Of a stretch of 64,000 bases of DNA, positions 1-13,500 are shown one piece after another. This DNA comes from Edaphochlamys debaryana. Taxonomy: Eukaryota; Chlorophyta; Chlorophyceae; Chlamydomonadales. The stretch lies in NCBI GenBank assembly GCA_016858145.1, contig JAEHOE010000035.1:806001-870000 (forward strand), in the 5' to 3' direction. Position 1 is the first letter of the stretch; every line of letters begins with the position of its first letter. A program made the position numbers and the translations under genes. Under the pieces are notes generated by a model that did not search any database, was not told the DNA's origin, and was given only the letters and a program-made list of their open reading frames with translations.

Positions 1-1579
1 AGGGCTGGCGGCCAGCGTTGGACGTGGGGTCGGGGTTCTTGTCGGGACATGCGTGACGGTGGTCACCGTGCGGACCATGACCGACGTCTGGGGGTGATGG
101 GGCGCATCGCCGCCGGAGATCGCGTCGAGGGCGTCTGGCGAGGTAGACGGCCAATAAGTCCCAAGACCTAAAGACCGACGCTGCTCAGCAGAGGCAAACT
201 GTAGGTCAGGCGCGCAAGGAAATTCTGGCGGATGTCCTCCGACAGTGCAGGCCCCGTCGATACCAGTTGTCAGAGGCCTCTCCTGTGTAGCCATATTTGC
301 TGTTGTGTTGATCGCACTCTCCACCCTGGCTGGAACAGCATTATGGGCCTGGCCGGGCCGGACACCAGCTCGCGCCTCTCCCACAGCTGGTCTCGCAGAA
401 GCATTATGGATCTGTGAGTTGGTAGGAAATGGCGTCAGAGTCGTGCCACACAGCGCCAGAGGCCCTGGAAAATCGGCAACTTGCGTCCTTGACGCTCCGA
501 TGCGCTGTGCGCGCCACAGCTACACGCGCGAGTCGTAGCTGCTCTTGAGTTAAGTTGCAGCTCGCAGGAAAAAGAGGAGAAGCGCACCTGGTCCATTCCG
601 AGATTCTGAGCGACGAGCTTGAGCTTGCGGTTAGAGCCACTGGCAGCTGGTCTATGGGAAGTGGAGCTGTATGACTACTTTGAGCTGGCGGTGCTTGGCC
701 TTGGGGTGCCTCGCGGGCCAGTATCATGCATGGTCGGGGCCTCGCTGGACCCGGCGACATGGGCCGTCGTGGGCCGAGGCGGCCGACGCTCTTGCCGAGG
801 CCCTGTGACGCAGTTTGTGCAATCCGCAACTGCAACTGCAACGCAACAGAGGCAACACACCACGGATCAAAGCGAGCTGCGTCCGCCACGCCGTCTCACG
901 TGCGGCGGGGAGGTGCGGGGCGATGGGGAATTGCTTCCCCCCTCCCCCCCCCCCCCCACACACGCACGCACACTGCTTTGACGAGCGCATGTGGCGGAGT
1001 GTGTTGGGGTGAGGTTGGGGGCCAGGTCGGGTGGGGGGCGGGGTTGGGCATGGCGACGGGCGGCACAGCCCACTTCAGATGGATAGCATTAGGCCAGGGG
1101 TGGGATAGGCGCCTTACTTGGAAGTGGCCAGCTGTGGCTGTTGACTCCAGCAGGCGGGTCCCCACACCCCTTGGCCCCTGAGCACAGCAGGAAAGAGACG
1201 GCCAGGGATTTTGAGCGAGCCGCCTGGCTAGTTCACATCCTTGCCCGCCTCGCCCTTGCCGCGAGCGTGGGGAGGAGGGGGTGGGTTTTGGCACGGTAGG
1301 TCGGTGGGGCGGTGCCCGCGACCGCTTCTAAGCCGCGCGATAGGCCCTTATAAGCATCTCATAGACATAGGGTCAAGTTTGGCCCCGGGACCAGGCGGGA
1401 CCCGGCGAGGGCGGGGTGGCTGGCTGACTCGGCCGCCGGGCCGACATTATTCGACAATGCCAATGACGGCCAGTGCTGTCCCACGGTATCCCTCGAACTG
1501 AACTTTCTCGCAAGCTGAACTTAGCACAGATCCAATTACAACTCACCGCCGCTATCACCGCGAGCACGCAATTCCGAAC
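1..1579. other. Upstream region, no gene recognised
   Basis: No open frame here has recognisable protein character or splice-consistent exons. The open stretches on both strands look like chance GC-rich frames. A C-run followed by CA repeats lies near 940-967. The last 230 bases hold a TATA-like box and presumably the promoter and 5' UTR of the di-cysteine repeat gene that starts at 1580. Confidence 0.5.
1348..1354 (+). promoter_or_regulatory. Putative TATA box (TTATAAG)
   Basis: TTATAAG lies about 225 bases before the ATG at 1580. That would give a 5' UTR of about 200 bases, a normal length for volvocalean genes. No transcription start can be read from sequence alone, so this is inference. 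Confidence 0.35.
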
Positions 1580-4500
1580 ATGCGGCGTCCGCACACCTCC
1601 CTTGGTGTCAGACTGACCTTGATAGTAATAGCTATTGGTCTGAGTGCTCGTAGTGCTGCAGCTGAGCAGGTAAACCTCGCGGGGGCGGGTGCCCAAGCCA
1701 GCCAACATGTGGCTGCTGGCGAGGAGTTCTTACCCTGGACCGCCTTCTCCCATACTGCCCAACGCTTACATAGAATGCCGACCGACGGCAGCTGGCTGTT
1801 ATATTCAATTCTGCTGGACAGACAATTTGCGGTGAGTGTACCAAAACGCGCTGCGAACACGCGCTGCAGCACTGCGCTGCAATGCAGCGCACAACACTGC
1901 TACGTATATGAACAGCAGAAGGGCTTCTGGGCTTACTGTGTAAAACCCGAATTCATGGTCCGACTTGGGAGGCGCTGCTCCTCCTGCGACTCCCTAAACC
2001 TCGCGACATAAGCAACAGCAAGCTCCTTCTGTGATAGACCGGCGCTGGAGGCCTGCGCGTGACAAACCGTTGTCGAGCCGTGTCGAGCAGAGGCTGTCAG
2101 GCGGGTGGGCCAGCCACAGGACGTCAGAGCGCGGGAAGCCCTCCTGCGACCGTCCCTGCATCTCAGGTCCCCGCCCTCGAGGAGTGGGGGATCCTCAGTA
2201 GTGCCGTAGGACCAGGCAATGCCGGACGACCCTGATAAGCTGATGCGTGATGACCTGCACATCCCGCCCTCATTCCGCCCCGCCCCAGGCACGAGGAACT
2301 ACTCGGTGAGCTGAGGGAGGCAGGCCACGGCATCCCTTGGTGGGGGTTTTCGGGCCGCCTTCCTCAGTCACACTGAGCATGCCTCTTCGTGATCTTTGCT
2401 GTAGACCTCCACGAGCACCTGTTGTGACCTCGTCAAGGTGAGATGCGCCGAGGCGGGTTGCGCCCCGGGTTACGCATAGCAGGGCCTTCGCGCAGCCAGC
2501 CATCTATGGGCAAGCATGTGCCGGCTCCCGTGCGCTCCTCCAACAACCGTGCGCCCCTGCCTGCGGTGCCTTGGGCCCTGGCGTTCACCTGTGGTCTATG
2601 ACTCTGGCGCTTGGCATGCCCTAGGCAGCAGGATACCCCACGGTCCCTTACATGGGCGTAAGCCCTTACGTATTGCGCTTCCCCTGTGCAGGGAATCCTC
2701 ACCGATGCCGTCAAGACGAGGTGCTGCGGTGCGTGAGTAAAGTGCCTTACTAAGGCACCCCGCCCCTTATATGGGTTCCGAGGCAACGTACAGCGATCCG
2801 GGGGATGGGGAATCAAGGGGATGCGGGATTTGAGTCAGGCCGGAGGGGGCCCTGGCTCTGCAAGGCAGGCAGTTGACATGCATGGGACGCACGGGCGGGG
2901 GGCGGGGGCGCGCAGACCAGTCGGGTGCCGTACTCCGCCCTATGGTTGGTAATGTAACCAGCAGCGTTGGCCAACGTTTGTTCCTTACGTACCAATGCAC
3001 TTGTCTGTTTGCATGCCATCGACAGGCGGAATTGCCATCAACCCCCTCACCACCCCCTGCTGCGACGGCCTCCCTCCTTTGAACAACACGCTGGGGGACG
3101 ACTGGTGAGGTTTTGCCGTATGCTTCTTCGTACAGCAGACAGGCGACGACGCGGGATTGCACGCGGGCACCGCCGCTAGCTAGGTTGGTGCATGCATGGC
3201 CTCTACCTGACTGCGCTCTGCCCCGCCCTGCCTTCCACGCCCTACTGCACCCATGAACCTCATCAGCTGGTGAGTCATGGCGAACTCTGACCGCGCCTGC
3301 TGGCCGGGGGAGCTGCGAACGCGCGGAGGGCGCGGAGGGCCGCCGGGTTCTAGGGGGCTGCTCTGCTGCTGTTGACACAAGCTTCGCGGCTGGGAGCAGT
3401 GCAGGGGCAGGGTTGGTTGTTAATTATTAGGGCGGACTTTGGGACCGCCAGGCCAGTTGTTCTGCGCTATAGGCTGATTGTCACTGTATATATCGTGATG
3501 ATACCCTGCCCTACCCGCCCTACTTGCTACCCTGCCTCCCAGCAATGGCTACGCTTATAATACGTCGAAGCAGGTAGGTTTTCGTGCGAGCCATCAGCAA
3601 TCAAAGCGCGCCAGACCCTGCTGCTAGGCGGCTTCTCTATGTCAAGAACGAAGCGCTACCCTGCAAGGCCTACCTTGATCCCTTGTGCCCCCTTCTTGCT
3701 CCTTGCAACTCGCCTTCATCACCTTGCTTGGTCTTGCATCCGCCCCCGCTCGAAGGTTTGGTAAGTGCGCGCGATGTGGAGGCAGGAGAACAGCAGCGGA
3801 TGGACGGAGGGAGAGCGAAGCGGATGGACGCAGAAAGAAGCGGACGCCTGTGCCTGGCGTCGCGCACGTCAGCCTGCGGACGCTCCATCCACCGCCGGCG
3901 GCTGCAGCAGACTTGGCTGGGCCCCAATGTAACAACCATTTTTATCCTCCATTCGTTCCCTCACAGCTGCGGCGACGTTCTGGGCGACGGCACCTCCTGC
4001 TGTGGTGAGTGGGGTACACTAGTTAAAGGCGCAGGCCAGCGGTTGCGGGCGGCGGGAGATGCGGGCTGGCTGGATGATCGGGCAGCCGGGCGGGGTACGA
4101 AGGTGCAAGAGCCCTGTCCGTTCCCCAGGGTTAAGGCATGATTCGCCTGCTGATGCCCATCTAAGTCCCCCTCATATGATGCATCACCCTTTCTTATCAT
4201 GCCGGCATCAAGCAACGTGACGCGTTGTTCGTTCCTCCCGCTGTCAAATGCTGCACGTACAGGCGAAAAGGCGTACTCGTACCGGGTAGTGGACCCAGTA
4301 ACGAGCCTCACCTGGTACCCCGCCTGCTGCGACCCCGCCAAGGGCCTGGTCTCAGACGGCGGCAAGACGACGAAGTGCTGTGCGGGCCACAGCATCAGCG
4401 TCAGGTACGCAAGAAGCGATGGGCGGACATGTCATCATGATGGCGCTTCGCTAGCTAGCTGCTGGATCTCACGATCCTTTCCTAGTCAGGCAGGGCTTCT

Positions 4501-7500
4501 ATATATCTCCAGCGGGCCTGCACTGGTTGATGCCTACGACGGATCGTCGCACGTGCTCAGAGCGTGGGAAGGCCTGCCTGCCCTCTGAGCGAATTTCGAG
4601 CTGAGTTGGGACTAGATATCGTTGCCTCAGCAGGCTTGGGGTGAGCAGACAAGCAAGGAACGAAGCTCATGGGCGTACGCACGCGTGCAGGCCGTGTTAG
4701 TTCCTGCTGTGGCTGAACTTGATTGCTAAATTTCTCCTGCTGCCATCCACAGGTTCCCGTGCTGCGATGGCGGATCTCTTCCCATTGGCTACCCCAATGT
4801 GCAGCCGGGGACCGATTGCTGCGGGGTAAGTAGTACGTGTGTGCACGGAGGACGGTCCCAACAGCAGTCGGGTCGCCTCGCTCGCAAATCCCGCTCAAGC
4901 TTGAGCTAGCTGCAAAACCCCCTCCGAGGAAGCCTTTGCCACCCGCCGCGTGCAGGGATACTCCTTCAACTCGACCTACGGATCCAGACAGGTGGGCGGG
5001 CGCTTGATCGGGCTGGCTGATCCCAGTTTCACCGGCCACCTTGGCCTTAACCCCAGACCTTCGTTAGTTGGAGTGACCTGCTGTGCCTGCTGTCGCGAAT
5101 CCCCACTACTTTCGATGTCTGCATGCGTCCAGGTCTGTTGCGCCGGCAAGCTCGGCGTCGGTGACATGTGTAAGTAAAGCCTCTGTAGATATTGGCATGG
5201 GCGGCGGGGTACTAGGGGTATCTGAGGGTTACGACCTCCCTCGTCGGTGAACTTGCGTTGCCGGGCATGCAACACCTACAACACCTATTACACCTATCCA
5301 GCACGCAAGCAGGCAACGAAGCTCCTTATTACGCACGCACACCCGCCCCTCATCAGGCTGCGGGCCCCACAATCTGACCACGAGTACCTGGAGGGACAAT
5401 AACGGCGGCATGTTTTCCACCCAATGCTGTGACAACGCTCTGTAAGCAGAAATTGGCATTATTCGGGCGCAAGAGTATGGCTTGCAACTAGGCATAGATG
5501 GGGGCGGGCTCTGGGGTTGATTGGGGCGGCACACGCTTTGATGTGGTATGGCGCATCAACCAAGTAATAACCTGCCTATCCCCTGCCCACCCCCTGCAGG
5601 GGCATCGCAAACTCCCTGGCCAAACCCACCTGCTGTGGTGAGGCAGGATGCCGTGGGCGCCTGCTGCTTGCCTGGCCAGGCCTGGCCTGGTCTGAGCATG
5701 GCGGCATACATGGCAGCATTCAGGGGATGCCGGAGCGGGGAAAGCCTCCCTAAGGTCCAAGCATAGCAGCAAGAAAGCGTGCGGCATGCATGCCTGATAA
5801 CTAGGGTTGTCTGCGTGTGTTGCATCAGCTGCTTGAGCTAACAATCAAGCGAGTAGTCTGATCCTGTGCGCGCTCTTGATGTACCCTTATTGCGTGTTGT
5901 GCATTGCAGGCAATACCCCCTTCAACTACATGGCACTCGGATGGTAAGCAAGCGGCCGTGAGGAACTCCGCTTGACGGTTACACTAGCCATGGGCACTCA
6001 AACAACGCTGCGGGGCCGTAGCGGAATAAAAGCAGGAGTTTCCAATCAGGCAGGAATGCGGGCATGCAGGCACGCAGGTATGGATGCACACCACTTGGCC
6101 GTACCAGCTTTACCTTGCTTCTGCATTATAATGAGGAGCAGCCCCAGCTTCACTCGCTTCTGTCTCCGTGCTTCGAAGGCCCTAACTTTATTTTCCTTTT
6201 CGTTTATTCCTTGGTTTTTGCCATGCGTGCAGTTGCGGCTCCACGACGTACAACAGGTGAACATGATACCAGTTGGCGTTTTAACCCATGCGCCCCTTTG
6301 CCAAATAAAGCGAACGATGCATTCTAATTGAAGGCAGTTGGTTGATTGTCTGTTGCGCCTGAAGGACGCTTCTTGTGTTTATGTTGTCCGCACAGGACCA
6401 CCCAGACGTGCTGCAACGGCGTTGTGGCTGCGGGCAACGCATGTGAGAAGCAAGCAGGCTCACATTATTTCTTTTCGAGGGTGTCGAGGGTGTCATCTGT
6501 CTCACTATGTGGATTATCCGTCTCACCGCCAATGATGTCACGGTCCCCGTCTATGCAGGCTGCGGCAGCAAGCCGTTCAACAGCACTATTCAGGCTTGTT
6601 GCGACAGCGACAGGGGAGTTTTGGCGGCCGTGGGCCAGCAGTGCTGCGCCGCGGTAAGCAGGCTGGGATTGATCAATAGCATGAGGGGAGGTACCGGTAT
6701 TGGTATACCAAGCAAGGCCCCCTGCTGTATCACCCCCCTCCACTACATGCGCGCCGTTTCAATTCTCCGCAGGTGCCGTACAACCCCGGTGCGTAGTTAG
6801 GCAGCAGGGCCGGGCTGGCCAGCTGGCCCATGGGCTGCTGTGCATTTGCTGAAGGGCTTCTTTACCCGTCCTTCTCTTCCCCTTTCCGTTATTTCCATTC
6901 GCAGCTACGCAGACATGGTAAGCAAATTAAACCACGCACCTAATAGGACCACCTAGCCAACAAAGTGTCCGCAAGCAATGACCACTTCGTTCATGTATGA
7001 AGCCATTGAGGAAGTAACGCGCGTGCGTGCAAGAGCCGTTCCTGGAATAATCTGACCCCAACTTCCGTTACTTCCGTTCATTCGGTGCCTCGCTCATGAA
7101 GCTGCGCCAGCGTTGTCGTCAATGGCGCCGGCGACGCATGCTGGTGAGCGAAGCAAGGCCGTGCACAACGATGACTCGCAAGAAAAGAGTAGGGGGTTGG
7201 TTCACTATGGTGGCCCGCCGCGGATCCACCCGCGCGCCGTACGTTGATTACGCCGCCGAGCCTCCTCACCCCTGATGACGCGTACTGCTGTGTGTGACCC
7301 CCGCAGCAACGGCAAACCGTACAAGTACAGCACCCAGATCTGCTGCGGGGGTGGGTCGGTGGGATCTGGTCCAGCTATATATCTAGTCCAGCTGCGGGAG
7401 TGGTGGTCGTCCCAGCCGGAACAAGGGGCCACCCTGTGGCTGCTGGGACGCGCGGCGGAACGCTGTCCAGCAAAACCGCTCACCCGGACCCGCATGCAAT

Positions 7501-10500
7501 TCTCTCAGCTGCCAATGAAGCAAGCACAGCGAGGAGGGTTTTCAAGAATGGCTTGATTGTGGGGCGACGACTAAACCATCAGCATGCTCCTTACATTACA
7601 CCGCTGCTGCGTGCCTCCCTAATCGCTTGCAGGTGTTGTCGGCAATGGCCAGTACTGCTGCGGTGGGTTGATTACTATTGCCTGGGCGCTTCGCTTGGCT
7701 GGGGCGACAGCAGCCCGATCTACCCGATCCGCACAACCCTAGTACCTGAACGCTACCTACCGCCACCCTTGATAACTCCCAACGTACGACAGGCGGCCGC
7801 GCCTACCCCTACTCCGTGCTCGACAGCGCCACCAACCGGACCTATTACCCTCAGTGCTGTGACGCAGTCAATGGCTTGGTGTCGGACGGCGGTAATACAA
7901 CCACTTGCTGCGCGGGGCGGCGCATCGAGACCAGGCAAGTCTTGGCCAGAGCGGGCAGACCCCTGGGGCTGGTCCGGGCGATGTGGGGTGGGGTCGATGT
8001 GTAACGCTTGGTGAGTGGTCTATCTGGACGAGCGAGGACGCGGCGTAACGTGAGGGCTGGCTCCTTGTGTACCCCGCCGCCCGCCCGCCTACCGTACCCT
8101 CCTAAAAGTGATCACGCGCCACAGGTTTCCATAATGTGGGGGCAGCCAGCTGCCCATAGGTGCGTCATCTATCAATTTCTGATAAAGGGACGGGTCTTAC
8201 TTGCTCATCGCTTGTACGGGGATCATCACCACGGCATGTCCGCTCGCCCGCCACCAGGTTACCCCAACAGTTTACCCGGGGACACGTGTTGCGAGGTGAG
8301 CCAAATAAAGCTGATACCGGTATCTAGGTGCAGCAACCGGCGGCATTTAAGAAACAAGTCCCTGGTAAGAGCTATCAAGATGCCTTGCTGTGCCTCCTCA
8401 ATGACCCTGCCTCGCCCGCTGCCACTCGGTCCGTGCCTGGCGCAGGGCAAGTCGTACAACAGCTCCATTCAGGTGAGTCCATCCACCGCCCGGCCGGGTC
8501 TTGAGCGAGGTACACACACAACCAAGGATACTACTACCTTAGAATGTTCCCATGCTTTTACACCCGTCCAACAGCGCGCTTACACATGTGTCCGAGCGAG
8601 CGCGCGCCGTGCCCGCACAGCTGCTGCTCGTCTACCTGTACGGCTGTTTAGTAACCTCTGTTGCTGCTTCATTCCCCGCCGGGCCACCTACCCATCCAGG
8701 TCTGCTGCGTTCGCGGCAACGTCAGCAACGTGGGCACCGGCAACACTTGTAAGCTCTATCATAGGTTTAGGGGCGTGGAAGACAGGGCTTGTATGGGAAG
8801 GAGCTGGCTGGGTAGCAATCGAGGTGCCCATAGATAGGCCCGTACACCCGAGCGAGTGGAGGACAGGAAGAACGTGCATGCCTCACGAGTATCTTCCTCT
8901 TCACCTCCTCACCACGCTTGGCCGGACAGGCTGCGGCAGCCAGGTCATCACGGGCATCACTGGTGGCAAGGACAAACTCGGAAACTACTTCAGCACACGG
9001 TGCTGCGACCCAGCACGGTGAGTCCGCATCGATCCATTGCATGGCCTACCTGCCTGCTGTTAGACAAGGAGCTCGGAAGCGAAGAGGACTATCCCTACCT
9101 CGATGTCCTGCCTGTGTGCGTCTGCTTTGCAAGGGCATCTATACAACACCTGATAAACCCAACTGCTGCGGTGGGTGCGCCCTGCTAGCTGCGAATCCAA
9201 GTAAAGGCCTCTCAATGGGCAGCTCGTGACCCATGCGCAATTATGTTTGCCTTTGTGCGTGACGGCGCCCTTTCCTTGCCCTTTCTTGCAACAAGCCGGT
9301 GCCACACGACCCTTGCATTGTAGGAACTGTCCCATACGATGGCATCACAAGCCAGTGCTGCTCTGGAAGCCTGTACAACACGTGGGTACCCCGGGCGTAC
9401 GGTGTTCGTAATTGCGATGACAGGGATAACTGCGCGGACCTGTGCGGGGGAGGGCGGAAAAGGGCTGAATAGCTAGCTACCCAGACGGCTACTGAAGAAA
9501 TGTGGGCGATGAGAGCAAGCTGGCTGGATTAATGTGCGGCAAGCCCGGTTTGGAGCTGCTGCGTGCCCGGCGGGGCCAGCAAAGAGGACATAGGCTCACA
9601 AAGGCTACAAAGGCATCAGCGTTTCAACACAAGCCCGGTCAGGTGATGAAGACATGTACGGCGGCTTGCATGCGGACCACACTACAGCAATAATGCCAAC
9701 GTGCCCACTTGCTCGTTTCTCCTACTTCGAACTGTGCTTTCATATGCCCCCATACATCCACCCTGCTCGTGACTTCTATGCCTTCAGGACGACGCACCGG
9801 TGCTGCCAGGGCCTCTTGGGCAGAGGAGACAGCTGTAAGCGTGCCGGGGATGATCGATGCATGATGATGCTCAGGGGTGCCTCGGATATATACCTCTCTA
9901 AGCCTTTTTTATTCCTACCAGCCTCGCTTTGAGCGAGTCTGTGCCTATGATTAGAAGAGAGATGCCAGCCCCTTGCTCCTGACTGACCTTCAACACTCAC
10001 AACCCTACCTGGCCCCATGTTGCCATGGCTGGCGGGACACCCACTCTGTTCATCATCATCAGGCTGGTAAGGTGTTTGCTGATCACAGGTGCATGGGCAG
10101 CTAGCCAAATCTGCCGTACGTGTTCATCAGCACACGCTTCGACTGACCACCGCATCTGCCGCACCGGCGGTACTCCGGTTACTCCGCTTATGCACCCGTA
10201 GCCACTGGGGTTCTGTCGGCTGAAGACCCAACCAACCCACTGGACATCCTGGCGTGTGGGCCTCGTTTGCACCCCGCAGTGGCAGGCTCGCCTACAACTC
10301 GTCCTCAAATGCAACGTGCTGCGACTCAAACGGCGGTCTGATGGTCTATCGTCCGGCGCAAGGCTGTTGCGGTCCGAAGGCCTACACTCCGGGTAAGGGG
10401 GTTACAGGGGAGCAACAATCAAGGGGCTGCACATGTAGGGCTAGGCACAAGGGCGTCACATAGTCACATAGTCACATAGACGGTCCCCCTACCCTCCTGA

Positions 10501-13500
10501 GCCGCTGTATCTAGCAAATGGCCGCTACCGGTGTGACCGGTGGCGGCCGGCGCGACCGCCCACCGGCGGTCAGAGTCGCCCTTGATCCTAAAATCAAGGG
10601 CGCGCTGCCCACAGCGCGCACCAAAGGGCTCCACGCAGTCTCGGCCACAGCCATCATCACCGGGTACTCCAAATACACGCTCACATCAGACATTTCCAAG
10701 CACATGCGCGTCGCGGTTCAGCTAGCGATGAAAGAGATAATGCCGGAGAACGGCGAGGCACCGGACCTGGAGACCTTTGGCATGGTGCGCGGAGTGAAAC
10801 TGGACGGCGCGGGCTTTGGCGGCCCCAACGGAAGGCTGCCAAGGGTACGTGTAACCCTCGACTACATGATGAGCAGCGATCGGGTGGAGAAACTGAAGGA
10901 GAGGCTCGATGAGCGAAGCTACCTGCGGGTGCCCGCGGTCCCGGGCTTCAAAGAATCCGCATGGCTGGTAAGAGTGAGCAACAGGCCGCTCAAACCGCAG
11001 CCCGTCTGGGTGGACGTCAGCGGACTACCGGCGGAGCTCAGCATGGAGCTGCACTACGCCCTCGTCTGCAACGCTCTGGGCGTGGCTGAGGTCTCGCACG
11101 CCCAGCGCTACTATGAGTACAACTCCCAGACGGCGGTACTGGACCGCATGCTGGTGACGCTCCCGGCGGACACGCCGCTGCCGGGAGCCCTGCGGGACGG
11201 CAAGCCGGGCACCCCCCAGCTGCTGGAGGTGATGGACGGAGAGGAGGTTGCCTTCAGCCTGCTGGCATCCATCTTCGACGACGAGGCGTACGGCCGCCAC
11301 AAGGAAGCGGCGGCCACGCGGACGAAGGAGGCGGAGGAGGCGGTGGCCAAGGCCAAGGCCGCGGCCGCCGAGGCAGTGAAGGCTGCGGCGGAGCAGCAGC
11401 GCAAGGCTGCGGCGGAGGAGCAGCAGCGCAAGGCGGCCGCAGCGGAGCAGCAGCGCAAGGCGGCAGCGGAGGAGCAGCAGCGCAAGGCGGCGGCGGCGGA
11501 GGAGCAGCGCAAGGCGGCGGCGGAGGAGCAGCAGCGCAAGGCGGCGGCGGAGGAGCAGCGGAAGGCGGTGGCGGCGGCGGCCGCGGCCAAGGCGGCCAAG
11601 GCGGAGGAGGACGCCAAGGCGGCGCAGGCGCACAAGGCGGCCCAGCTGCAGAAGGCGCAGGCGCAGGCGCAGCTGCAGCGCGAGCGCGAGCGGAAGGCGG
11701 CGCAGGCGGTGGAGGCCCCCACTGCCCCCGCCCCCGCCGGCAGCACGAGCCAGAGCCCGCAGGGAGGGGTGACGGGGCCCGGCCGGCAGGCCAGCCCTCT
11801 GCCGCAACGCGTCGGGGGTGCGAGGGGGCGGCCCGAGTCAGCGGCTGGCACGCCGGAGGGGCGGCCGCCCAAGAGGCTGACGGCCGAACCGGCACGGGAG
11901 TCCGCCGAAGCGGTGGCGGCTCTCGTGATGGACGAGGGGTCGGAGGAGGAGGGGGAGATCCGCGGGAGCGGGGCGTCGGGCATGGAGCACGACTCGGAGG
12001 CTGGCGGAGAGGGCCTGGCGGGCGGCAGCGACGGCGGCGGCAGCGGCGGCGGCAGCGGCAGCCCCGCAGCCCTGGCGCCGCCGGGGGCCCACGCCGAGGG
12101 CCAGTAAATAAACATGACCAACGTCTAACGGATGCCGTGGTGGCAGGCGCGCACAGCTCGGCGCCGGCCAGCCACCAAGCCCAGTGATCCGCTTCGGGTG
12201 GGCTCGCTTAACGTACGCGGGCTTACCTCAGGCACTGAGTCCCTGGACCAACCGCGCCTGTCGGCGTACCTCAGGCTCTGGGCACAGCAACGGCTAGACG
12301 TGGTCTGCCTCCAAGAGACCAGAGTCACAGCGGCTCTGATCTCGGGTGTGGAAACTCAAATACAAGCAATAAGCAACACTCTGCGGCTGAGTGGCTGGCT
12401 GGCCTTCTGGGGGCCAGCGCAGCTGGGGGACAATGGCGGCGCAGCGGGGGGAACAGCCATCCTGGTGCGCTCGGCGCTGGTCACGTCTGGCGCCCTCCAG
12501 GTCGCGGGCGCACACTCAGCGACTGAGGATGGGCGCGCGGTGCGGGTCCCAGTGCAGTGGGGTGGCCACTCCTTCACACTGCTCAGCACGTACCTGCCGT
12601 CAGGACAACCAACACAGCAGCGGCTCTTCATCCAACAGCAGCTAGCACCAATAGCCGCCAACGCGGAGACGCATGTGTGGGCCGGGGACTTCAATTTCGT
12701 GATGGACCCAGCACTCGACTGCAGCTCTGGCCCTAACAGCCGGCGAGAGGACACAGCAACGGCGGGGGTCTTCAGCGCCGCCTGCCCAGGGCTTACGGAC
12801 GCTTTCCGCAGCCTCCACCCAACCGTCCGCAGCTTCACCTTCTTCTACCCGTCTGGAGCCTCCCGCCTGGACCGCTTTCACGTCTCCTCCGACCTGGCGG
12901 CGAACGTGGCATCGTGCCGCATTGAGTGCGGCAGGCCCGCTGACCACCGACTTGTGCTGCTACGCCTCTCACCATCCCCCGCCGCCCAGCCCCCGGGCAA
13001 AGGGTTGCCGAGGGTCAGGATGCATTTCCTTGACTTCACCGACTTGCGCGAGAGCTTCTGCGAATGGATTGACTCCCAGCGTGCCTCGATGCCAACGGAC
13101 AGCCGACAGGTGCTCTCCTGGTGGCCAGCGGTGAAGGCAGGCATTAATAGGGAACTGCGGGCGCTCAACCAGATAGCACAGCAGCGCTCCGTCAGCGCTA
13201 CAGCAGCAGAACAGACAGCCGCACAGTCAGCCGAAGCCGCCATGGCGGCAGTGGAGGCAGGCGACGAAGCCGCAGCTGCGCAGGCGGTTGCGGCAAGGAG
13301 CGCAGCAGCCAGGGCGGCATGCCGGGCCTCAGCACGGGCAGCTCGGAAGACTCGCCACACCTGGATCCATGCAGGCGAACGACCTTCACCCCTCCTCTCC
13401 CGCCTTCTGCGACCACCAGCCGCCTGCCGCCGAATCTGCGCACTCCGTCGAGCTGACGGGACCCTCACCTCCACCCCCCGCGAGATGGCACACAGCGTAG

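Noticed and set aside
404..889. Minus-strand 161-residue frame at the left edge
   Set aside because: Composition is unremarkable, with no motif and no splice-consistent partners.
11025..12121. Long open frames on the minus strand opposite LINE ORF1
   Set aside because: They are Leu/Arg- or Cys/Ser/Ala-rich shadows of the Ala/Lys/Glu/Gln repeat on the plus strand, with no domain or splice logic.
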